Assembly (NCBI RefSeq): GCF_021739485.1 | Contig: NZ_JAJFNK010000049.1 | Span: forward strand, 1 to 36,388 | Direction of reading: 5' to 3' | DNA: 36,388 nt | DNA from: Alicyclobacillus tolerans | Lineage (GTDB): Bacteria > Bacillota > Bacilli > Alicyclobacillales > Alicyclobacillaceae | In this document: positions 7,373 through 14,466 of the stretch, piece by piece | Layout: each line of letters starts with the position of its first letter | How positions within the stretch are numbered: the stretch's first letter is position 1 | Program-made: the position numbers and the translations under genes | The notes under the pieces: model-generated | What the model saw: the letters and a program-made list of their open reading frames with translations, nothing else | The model's database searches: none | What the model was told of the DNA's origin: nothing

Positions 7373-9630
7373 GGTGCCAGCGCTTGACAATTTGAGACCG
7401 TAATTGTACCCTAGCGTTGGGGTGGTGGCGATGGAATCGCGATGGAATGCTCCATTTTGGATCGGAAATCGGCAGTTCACGGATCAGGATCTGGAACTCA
7501 TTTGTTGGACTGCCGGGCGCTTTGCGAACTTGAGCCGGATGCAGCTAGCGCTGACCCTCTGTGAGAATCTCCCATGGAAGGCCCCAAATGGTCAGTTACG
7601 CGTTCATGGGTGCTTGGAGTTATTGGAACAGCTGGAGGCGGCCGGGATGATCCACTTACCGGTCAAGCGAGCTCGCAAGCCCTACCAACCGGCCCGCTTG
7701 CGAGCGCAGGCCCTGCCCGAGATGCCGATAGCGGTCCACTTGAGCGAGGTCCGCCCCGTCACCGTCGAACCGGTTCCCTCCGAGGAACAGGCGGTCTGGG
7801 ATGCGACGATGGCCCAGCATCACGCGTTAGGCTTTCAGCGGGCCTTTGGTGCGCATCAACGGTATTGGATCTATGGACAATGCAGCGGCCAGCGCGTCAT
7901 TCTGGGCGCTTTTTTGTTTGCGGCGGCGGCGAAAGACGTGGCAGTGCGCGACGCGTGGCTCGGGTGGACACGATCCGAACGGCAGCGTTTTCGCCAACGG
8001 GTGGTCGCCAACAGTCGGATGCTGATTCGACCGGGGGTAGACGTGCCTCACCTTGCCAGTCATGCCCTTTCGTTGGTGCTGCGGCGTCTGCCCGCAGACT
8101 GGCGAGCCCGGTTCGGGTACGCCCCCGTCGTGGTGGAAACCTTCGTGGTCCCGCCTTGGCGTGGCACCTGCTACCGAGCGGCAAACTGGGTGCATGTGGG
8201 TCAGACGACCGGTCGCGGACGGCAGGACCGACAGTATGCGCAGGGCGGGACGGTGCGAGAGGTCTTCGTGTATCCGTTGATGCGTCACTGGCGCGACGCC
8301 CTGGTGGCACCGGAATCCGTCGAGGGACCCGAGGCCGAGGAGATCCCATCCACGAGGTCTGTACAGCGAGGGGCAACTGTAGAGGAGGAGCATGAGATGA
8401 TCACCGCAGAGCAACAGCTAAACGAGCGGGACGAGGCACGGATCGTGCAGCGATACGAGATGCTGGCGCCTTTCTTGGACGAGAAGCAACGTCGTCTGCT
8501 GGCTGGAGCGGAGGCCGTCGCGTATGGGCCAGGAGGTCCGGAACGGCTCGCGTCCTTGCTGCACATGTCGGACCGTACGATTCGTCGGGGGATGCGCGAG
8601 ATCCAGAATCCGCAAGAGGTCGAACCGGATCGCGTCCGTCGGGCGGGTGGAGGACGGAAATCGGCCACGGAGGTAGACCCGCAGTTGCAACGTGACCTCG
8701 AACAGTTGATCTCCCCCACGACACGTGGGGATCCGGAGTCCCCCTTACGTTGGACGTGCAAGAGTACACGCAAGCTGGCGGTCGAACTGTGTGCCATGAA
8801 ACCGGGTCGCTCGGTCAGTGACTTTGTCGTTCGTACCCTGCTGCATGAGATGGGCTACAGCCTGCAAGCCAATCGTAAGACGCTCGAGGGAGCCAGTCAC
8901 CCGGATCGAGATGCCCAGTTCCAGCATATCCACGAGACGGTGCAGGACTACCAAAAACGGAACCAACCGGTCATCTCCGTCGACACGAAAAAAAAGGAGT
9001 TGGTGGGGGATTTCAAGAATGCAGGCCAGGAATGGCAAGTGAAGGGCCAACCCGAAGAGGTGCGCGTACACGACTTCGTCATCCCGGAGTTGGGCAAAGT
9101 GAGCCCCTATGGCGTGTACGACCCAACCCGTAACGAGGGGTGGGTGAACGTCGGCACGGATCACGACACGGCTGCTTTCGCTGTGGCGAGTATCCGTGGC
9201 TGGTGGCAAAACATGGGGCATGTAGCGTATCCGAACGCCAACGAACTACTCATCACTGCGGATGGTGGGGGGAGCAACAGTTCCCGTTCTCGTCTGTGGA
9301 AGGTGGAGTTACAAAAGCTAGCCGACGACCTCGGTCTGCAGATCCGAGTCTGTCATTTCCCACCAGGGACGAGCAAATGGAACAAAATCGAGCATAAGCT
9401 GTTCTCTCACATCACCCAGAATTGGCGCGGACGCCCACTCATCAGCCACGAGGTGGTTGTGAATCTGATTGCCAACACAACCACGACGACAGGCTTGAAG
9501 GTGCAGTGCCAGTTGGACACGAATGCCTATCCCACTGGCGTTCAGGTCCCAGATGTCGACTTGGCTTCCGTTGAACTGGAGCGATCTGACTTCCATGGAG
9601 ACTGGAATTACGTCATCAGAAGCCGCGACC
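7373..9630 (+). mobile_element. ISAzo13-family insertion with DUF4338 fusion
   Basis: About 2258 bp, visibly richer in GC than its neighbours. The ends are proposed from related terminal sequences: the left begins GGTGCCAGCGCTTGACAA and the right, read inward, begins GGTCGCGGCTTCTGATGA, each followed within 35 bases by GTAATT. They are imperfect inverted repeats. I see no target duplication, and removing exactly this interval fuses the two halves of the interrupted gene in frame, which supports the boundaries. A TTGACA hexamer (7384-7389) in the left end may serve as -35 for the transposase, with a poor TACCCT 17 bases later. Confidence 0.7.
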
Positions 9631-9638
9631 AAAAATAA
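7431..9638 (+). CDS. DUF4338 (DruA)-ISAzo13 transposase fusion
   Basis: A 735-residue protein. Residues about 115-285 match DUF4338, the DruA domain (GFQRAFGAHQRYWIYGQ, VPHLASHALSLVLRRLP, GTCYRAANWVHVGQTTGRG). Residues about 325-735 are an ISAzo13-type DDE transposase: a helix-turn-helix (MSDRTIRRGMREIQ), then Asp518 in ISVDTKKKE, Asp611 in ITADGGGSN and Glu654 in WNKIEHK. The ATG at 7431 follows GGGGTGGTGG. An internal ATG at 8397 (residue 323) has the strongest ribosome-binding site around (GAGGAGGAG, 6 bases upstream) and sits exactly where unfused ISAzo13 transposases begin, so a separate 413-residue transposase is probably also made. The stop codon (9636-9638) lies in target DNA beyond the element. 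An upstream TTG at 7404 is a less likely start. Confidence 0.85.
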   Translation: MESRWNAPFWIGNRQFTDQDLELICWTAGRFANLSRMQLALTLCENLPWKAPNGQLRVHGCLELLEQLEAAGMIHLPVKRARKPYQPARLRAQALPEMPIAVHLSEVRPVTVEPVPSEEQAVWDATMAQHHALGFQRAFGAHQRYWIYGQCSGQRVILGAFLFAAAAKDVAVRDAWLGWTRSERQRFRQRVVANSRMLIRPGVDVPHLASHALSLVLRRLPADWRARFGYAPVVVETFVVPPWRGTCYRAANWVHVGQTTGRGRQDRQYAQGGTVREVFVYPLMRHWRDALVAPESVEGPEAEEIPSTRSVQRGATVEEEHEMITAEQQLNERDEARIVQRYEMLAPFLDEKQRRLLAGAEAVAYGPGGPERLASLLHMSDRTIRRGMREIQNPQEVEPDRVRRAGGGRKSATEVDPQLQRDLEQLISPTTRGDPESPLRWTCKSTRKLAVELCAMKPGRSVSDFVVRTLLHEMGYSLQANRKTLEGASHPDRDAQFQHIHETVQDYQKRNQPVISVDTKKKELVGDFKNAGQEWQVKGQPEEVRVHDFVIPELGKVSPYGVYDPTRNEGWVNVGTDHDTAAFAVASIRGWWQNMGHVAYPNANELLITADGGGSNSSRSRLWKVELQKLADDLGLQIRVCHFPPGTSKWNKIEHKLFSHITQNWRGRPLISHEVVVNLIANTTTTTGLKVQCQLDTNAYPTGVQVPDVDLASVELERSDFHGDWNYVIRSRDQK
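8381..8399 (+). promoter_or_regulatory. Internal ribosome-binding site and start within the transposase ORF
   Basis: AGAGGAGGAG (8381-8390) lies 6 bases before an in-frame ATG (8397-8399), at the linker between the DUF4338 domain and the transposase domain. It would release the transposase alone from the same mRNA. Confidence 0.6.
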
Positions 9639-10569
9639 GTTGATTCCTCGAGACTCCTTACAGGAGAAACTTCCTACCCTGGTATTCGCAGGAGGTTACT
9701 ATCCGAGGGAACTTGAAGAATATAGCGTCGTTATTGATGGACGGATGCCAGATGATGTACGGTTAATGCTACAACGTGCATTTCGTCAAACCATCATTAG
9801 CAAATTCCCGCAGTATAAATCCCCCAGTCGCCATACTCCATTTCTACAATGCATTTTACTACTGGATTTACTACAAAAACAGGAAAAACGATCCATTGGT
9901 ATGAGAACGCGTAAATTCCGGACTGAACTGAAAACCCGTGGTCTGGAAGCGAACATAGTACCGAGGTTGATACACAAGTTGCAAATGTTGGACCTGATTG
10001 AAACTCAAAAGTCCCACTTATTTCTCCATGAACAGCAGTATCGATTATGGTTGGAGACACCTATGCATACTCGTATGAACCAATACTATCAAAGTGAGCT
10101 ATCCAATCCTCCAGAGATGATTTTAAAAGTTGTGGAACTTAAGGCAGAACCCGATGAATGGCTGTGCCTTGATATGTTAGGGACACGAATCGGCAGTGTG
10201 GTTGAAGGTAAAGCACTCTTAGAGATGGGGATTGTGGAGTTTAAGGAAGTTGATATGCAAACATATGGACGTCTTTCGAATCTCGGATGGTATTTGTATT
10301 TCCAGCGTGAACCACATGAATGGGCACAGCCGATGATTCTGGTCTCAGCAGATTTTGAAGCGTTCGTTCCACACAATTACGATCCAGAGGCTATTGAATA
10401 TCTGCTACACATAAGCAAGTTAAAAAATACAGGGTACTTCCTTGTGTTTGACCTGAATGTGGTTGCTTCAAAAGAAACAAAGTCTTTAATGGAGTTGTTG
10501 AACAAGAGAGCGATGGCGGTTCCAGATGTGGTTAGGTTTGAATTAACGAATGTACGGAAGAGTCAATAA
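9631..10569 (+). pseudogene. Helicase-associated (Helicase_C_3) protein, C-terminal fragment
   Basis: 312 codons continuing the gene begun at 7175. The segment LEEYSVVIDGRMPDDVRLML fits the middle domain of XPB-associated proteins, and the C-terminus PMILVSADFEAFVPHNYDPE with ISKLKNTGYFLVFDL matches Helicase_C_3, the same domain found at the N-terminus of XPB. The reconstructed protein would have about 378 residues. The fragment has no obvious ribosome-binding site or start of its own near 9631; reading through from the transposase frame is not possible because the frames differ. It lies upstream of, but 190 bases from, the UvrD-like gene. Confidence 0.7.
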
Positions 10570-10711
10570 TAAGATGGTGCTGGATTATTCGAAACATTGA
10601 AGTGCATGAATCCTTCAGGTACTTCGCTTAAGAGAAATCCATTGCGAGGTAAATGGGCTGAATAGCACTAATTTAAAAATTGGCACAAAGTTGAAATCCA
10701 CACAGATTTGA

Positions 10712-10752
10712 CTCCGCTACGCTGAACATGAAAGTTACAGCGTAGTCCGGAG
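10712..10752 (+). promoter_or_regulatory. Hairpin covering the ribosome-binding site of the UvrD-like gene
   Basis: CTCCG-CTACGCTG (10712-10724) pairs with CAGCGTAG (10738-10745) and, after two unpaired bases, with CGGAG (10748-10752). The last arm is the Shine-Dalgarno CCGGAGGG of the gene starting at 10763. The 13 bp of pairing would hide it, so translation may depend on melting, a protein or a small RNA. Confidence 0.6.
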
Positions 10753-10762
10753 GGCATGGAAA

Positions 10763-12955
10763 ATGAATCCGTGGATTCAAGCAAGTTTGGGTGGACGAAA
10801 CATAAGTATCGGGTATGACGAGCTTGGACGCGGTGATCCACATCTCCAGCAGCTCCTGCATGAACTATACGATGACCGAGTTGCGCTTGAATGTACTTGT
10901 CAGGACAAGCCCGTGCCTATGCATATCAGGCGAACTCGAATTTGCCCACCTTCGTATTGCCTCGTGACAAACAAACACTACCAACATGCTGAAACGTGTG
11001 CCCGGAATCGACAGGTATTCAACAATCGTACTCCCTATGAACTTCCCTCCACTCAATATGGTGGTCTTCCAATCGTTCCTGAGAAGGACAATGGGGCGTC
11101 AAATGAACGATTCGTAGTAGGAGGAGATAATGTCGTCGAATATATCGGCGTTGAAGTAACGAACGACGAAAAGGTTATGTTCTTGCCGGATCTAGAACAA
11201 CTCAATCCAGCACAAAGGGAGGTAGCGATGCACAAAGATGGCCCTTGCATTGTTGTGGCAGCCGCCGGTTCTGGCAAGACGGCGATGTTAATCGCCCAAA
11301 TACAGTTCCTCGTAGAAAGCAACGTCACACCAGAACGAATCATTGCCTGTACCTTCACGCGTAAAGCTGCAGATGAGATGAAAGCAAGATTAGTACAAGC
11401 AATCGGTGCAAGGGGTAATGAAGTCACGATTGGAACGATTCACTCGATAGCATATCGTATGGCTATGCCACAAATCGGGCATGGATGGAGTTTAATTGCG
11501 GAACCGTCCCGGTTGATCGAACAAGTGCTTGAGCCAGCCCATAAACAGAACCCAAACGGAGTTGGGAACATTCTTTCGACGTCAGAAGCTATTTTTGGCG
11601 TATACCGTACAAAGTCAGATGGATTGTGGCCTATGCAAGTCGACGGTGCGCTTGGAAAGGTGTACAAGGCGTATGAGAAATTAAAGATGGAGAAGAGGAA
11701 ATTGGACTTCGAAGATTTACTACTCCATGCGGTCCGTCTGTTTCAAACCCGTCCCGATTTCGCAGCAGACTGGCGGGCAAAATTTGACCATGTGCTGGTC
11801 GATGAGTTTCAGGACGTCAATCAGGTACAGTGGATGTTTTTGTGTGAGCTGGTTAAGAAGACACGGAATATCTGCGTAGTGGGTGACGATTGGCAGAGTA
11901 TATACGGATTTCGTGGAGCCCGCCCAGAGCTGATGAGCGCATTTTTACAACAGTTTCCCGATGCAAAGAAAGTCGTATTGTCGACAAATTACAGATCGCA
12001 TGATCTGATTGTGGATCTCGGAAACCGCGTCATTTCACTGAACCGTGGTCATCAGATAGAAAAGCAAGTTCTGGCATCTCGGGAGGTATCTGAAAGCGCC
12101 GTGGTTCAGGTCGTCACAGTTCAATCAGACATAGATGAAGCTCGTTTTATAGCGAAAGAAATCAAGGAGCTTCGAGCGCACTTTCCAGATATCCCATATA
12201 GCGAATATAGCGTACTGTACAGAACCAATATCCAATCCCGCGTGTACGAAGAGGCACTGGCAGAGCAAGCAATCCCGTATCACATTGTGGGGGATACGCA
12301 CTTTTATGAAAACTGTGATGTCAAGGTGATTCTCGACTACCTGCGTACAGCACAAGATAAGTCCGATCCAAGGCTGTGGGGACCACTTATCAATCGTCCC
12401 AAACGCTTGGTTCCGCAAACGGTCGTGCGTGAAGTACAACGTGGAGGATGGCAAGTTCTTTGCAATCACGAGAAGTGCCAGGCATTTGTAAAAACCATAG
12501 CGCAGCTTGAACAACATGCTTTGCCTCGTGATGCCATTCGCTGGTTAATTAAATTGGTATCAGGAATTGTGAAGGGTCAAGATGATACAGAGCCTATCAA
12601 ATGGGTGGACTCGCTCATCCAATCCGCCTCGCGGTTCGAGACGGTACCGGAATTTCTACGGTACGTAGATTGGGTGATTGAACGAAGCAAAGAGCCTCAA
12701 AAAGATACTGTGCAACTGATGACCATCCATCGGAGTAAAGGGTTGGAATTTGAAACTGTGTTTGTGGCGGGACTTGCCGAAGGACTTCTCCCACACAAAA
12801 AATCATTAGACGCTGAAGGGATTCGTGAAGAAACGAGGCTTTGTTACGTGGCCATTACGCGAGCCAGAGAGAATCTCTATCTATTAACGTCTGAAATGTA
12901 CGGTGGAAAAGCGTTTGAAATGTCGCGCTACATCAAAGCGCTACAATCTGGATGA
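10763..12955 (+). CDS. UvrD/PcrA-like SF1 helicase with N-terminal cysteine cluster
   Basis: A 730-residue protein. The core is a UvrD/Rep-type 3'-5' DNA helicase: LNPAQREVA (147-155), Walker A AAAGSGKT (166-173), CTFTRKAADEM motif Ia, VDEFQD (346-351), QSIYGFRGA (378-386), HRSKGLEFE and VAITRARENLYL near the end. The first about 130 residues are not part of PcrA or UvrD and hold Cys44, Cys46, Cys61, Cys66 and Cys79 (CTC, CPPSYC, HAETC), which may bind zinc; this part recalls the N-terminus of DUF1173 proteins of mobile elements. The core is about 585 residues, slightly shorter than PcrA. The start has CCGGAGGG 8 bases upstream, buried in a hairpin. It likely acts in replication or transfer of this element. 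Confidence 0.88.
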   Translation: MNPWIQASLGGRNISIGYDELGRGDPHLQQLLHELYDDRVALECTCQDKPVPMHIRRTRICPPSYCLVTNKHYQHAETCARNRQVFNNRTPYELPSTQYGGLPIVPEKDNGASNERFVVGGDNVVEYIGVEVTNDEKVMFLPDLEQLNPAQREVAMHKDGPCIVVAAAGSGKTAMLIAQIQFLVESNVTPERIIACTFTRKAADEMKARLVQAIGARGNEVTIGTIHSIAYRMAMPQIGHGWSLIAEPSRLIEQVLEPAHKQNPNGVGNILSTSEAIFGVYRTKSDGLWPMQVDGALGKVYKAYEKLKMEKRKLDFEDLLLHAVRLFQTRPDFAADWRAKFDHVLVDEFQDVNQVQWMFLCELVKKTRNICVVGDDWQSIYGFRGARPELMSAFLQQFPDAKKVVLSTNYRSHDLIVDLGNRVISLNRGHQIEKQVLASREVSESAVVQVVTVQSDIDEARFIAKEIKELRAHFPDIPYSEYSVLYRTNIQSRVYEEALAEQAIPYHIVGDTHFYENCDVKVILDYLRTAQDKSDPRLWGPLINRPKRLVPQTVVREVQRGGWQVLCNHEKCQAFVKTIAQLEQHALPRDAIRWLIKLVSGIVKGQDDTEPIKWVDSLIQSASRFETVPEFLRYVDWVIERSKEPQKDTVQLMTIHRSKGLEFETVFVAGLAEGLLPHKKSLDAEGIREETRLCYVAITRARENLYLLTSEMYGGKAFEMSRYIKALQSG

Positions 12956-13003
12956 AGACGAGGATTGAGTGTATCTTTGTAAAAGGAAAGCGAGGTGTTT
13001 CAT

Positions 13004-13171
13004 GTGTTTGAGCGAAAATGTCAAGATAGGAATAACTACGGACGTGAACTGATGAAAAAGTGGGAACGGGACACTGCTGAACGACTGAAAAAAGATCATG
13101 AAACCTTACGCAAACCGGATCGGAAAGACATTGAACAACGGGAACGATACGTTCGTTATCTGAATCTGTGA
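13004..13171 (+). CDS. Small charged hypothetical protein
   Basis: A 55-residue protein starting GTG at 13004 with GCGAGGTG about 7 bases upstream. It begins VFERKCQDRNNYGRELMKKW and is very rich in Lys, Arg and Glu throughout, probably one long helix. It follows the UvrD-like gene by 48 bases and ends 90 bases before a terminator, so it probably closes that operon. I do not recognise a family. Confidence 0.5.
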   Translation: MFERKCQDRNNYGRELMKKWERDTAERLKKDHETLRKPDRKDIEQRERYVRYLNL

Positions 13172-13264
13172 TTTGCTCCATGTTATCAGTAGATACGTGT
13201 TCGAATGTAAGGTCTGGTTTCGGTTTTTTGAGAAAGAATAACTAAATACCGGATTCAGCAGTAT

Positions 13265-13296
13265 AAAGGCGGGCAGGGAAACCTTGCTCGCCTTTT
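13265..13296 (+). terminator. Rho-independent terminator
   Basis: A stem of about 14 bp with G-T pairs, AAAGGCGGGCAGGG (13265-13278) with CCTTGCTCGCCTTT (13282-13295), then a short T run. It closes the UvrD-like/small-protein unit. Confidence 0.7.
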
Positions 13297-13620
13297 AAAA
13301 TGTGTTCACGACTACGATGTTGCGTCTATCGATTGAGAGTATGAGCGTAAATCTGCAATAAGGTATTGCGCAAGTTTTGAATTATACCCAGAACGATGTC
13401 TCGACACCGCGTCTGGAACTTATAGAGATGCATCTTCCAAGTCCTCGTGTTGTCTGAACTCATATCGTCACAAGTTTAATAAGTCTGGCACCAAGATGAC
13501 ACTCGGACAATCATCAGACAGATTAGCATGGGTCTAAATTGAAGCAAAAGCCCCCAACGGTGTATCGCTGAACATGATAGCCTAAGACAGCTAGCTGACA
13601 AATCACGAGGAGGATTCAAC
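13297..13620. other. Gene-free stretch upstream of the YdjM-like gene
   Basis: No gene is visible. A small hairpin, GCAATA-AGG-TATTGC, lies near 13354-13369 and overlaps the palindrome TTGCGCAA. This stretch must contain the promoter of the next gene unless transcription passes the terminator at 13265-13296. Confidence 0.3.
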
Positions 13621-14379
13621 ATGCTTGGGCGAACACACATGTCTATCGGTGCACTTGGGGCCGTTGCAGCATATTCACTAATGCAACATACACGCTGGGA
13701 ATCTATCGGTCGTATCTTGCACAGTCCCTCGGGGGCACTGTCGCATGCGATTGTTCCAGAGGCGACCGTCGTATTCGCGTCGGTAGTCGGAAGTATTATC
13801 CCAGATTTGGACCAACCAGACTCGAAGATGGCCCACAAAGTCGAGCGTATCGGTCAGGTTGCCATGATTGCAGTACTGTTTGCGTTCATGATTCTGCTAC
13901 ATCTTGAGGGCTCCCTCACAGCGTGGATATTCGTGCTGGTCCTTAGTTGGTTGAGTAGCACACGAGGAAATACATCCCGTCTTGTCGGACTCGGTATTCT
14001 GGGGGCGGGAACGATTTTCATGAGTATGCATCATGACATCCCGACTACTTCTGGTATTCTTCTAGCTATTTGGACTGTCGGTGCGATGTTCACACATCAT
14101 CGAACATTTACACACAGTCTACTGGGTCTCGCAATATTTGGTGTTGGTGTTGGGACAGCGCTAAGCGGGTATTCTCATCTTCACTTAGCACTCGCTTCAG
14201 ATGGGCTTATACTCGGTTACGCCTTACATATGGCAGCAGATGGCGTCGCTGGAGGTGTCCCACTTTTCTGGCCATGGAAGCATCGACAAGGCATTCGACT
14301 CGTACGAACCGGAAGTGCTGTGGACCATATGATTGGTGGAATCGCGACAGTGGCGTTCCTTGGACTCATCGTGTTTTAA
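13621..14379 (+). CDS. YdjM-like membrane-bound metal-dependent hydrolase
   Basis: A 252-residue integral membrane protein of the YdjM/DUF457 type. Conserved polar motifs sit among about six hydrophobic helices: RTHMSIG near the N-terminus, SIIPDLDQPDS at about 58-68, FTHHRTFTHSLLG at about 158-170, and YALHMAADGVAGGVPLFWPW at about 200-219. The His and Asp residues form the family's predicted metal site; substrates are not known. The ATG has CGAGGAGG 8 bases upstream. Its position before the coupling ATPase is a genetic link worth noting, since YdjM-like genes are frequent on mobile elements. Confidence 0.8.
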   Translation: MLGRTHMSIGALGAVAAYSLMQHTRWESIGRILHSPSGALSHAIVPEATVVFASVVGSIIPDLDQPDSKMAHKVERIGQVAMIAVLFAFMILLHLEGSLTAWIFVLVLSWLSSTRGNTSRLVGLGILGAGTIFMSMHHDIPTTSGILLAIWTVGAMFTHHRTFTHSLLGLAIFGVGVGTALSGYSHLHLALASDGLILGYALHMAADGVAGGVPLFWPWKHRQGIRLVRTGSAVDHMIGGIATVAFLGLIVF

Positions 14380-14466
14380 AAACGCCAAACGGCATCCGTG
14401 GTCGTAAACTTCCTAGCGTGTAGGTGCTGCTCAATTGAGGATTCAAACGAGGAAAGGGGGAATCGC

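Noticed and set aside
7574..8797. Several long frames on both strands inside the DruA-transposase gene
   Set aside because: GC-rich DNA has few stops; these are rich in Arg, Ser and Pro and match nothing, while the main frame carries both domains.
7373..9630. Stand-alone Druantia defence system
   Set aside because: Only the DruA domain is present, and it is fused to a transposase inside an insertion sequence; the large DruE helicase that defines Druantia is absent, and the nearby XPB- and UvrD-like helicases are a different kind.
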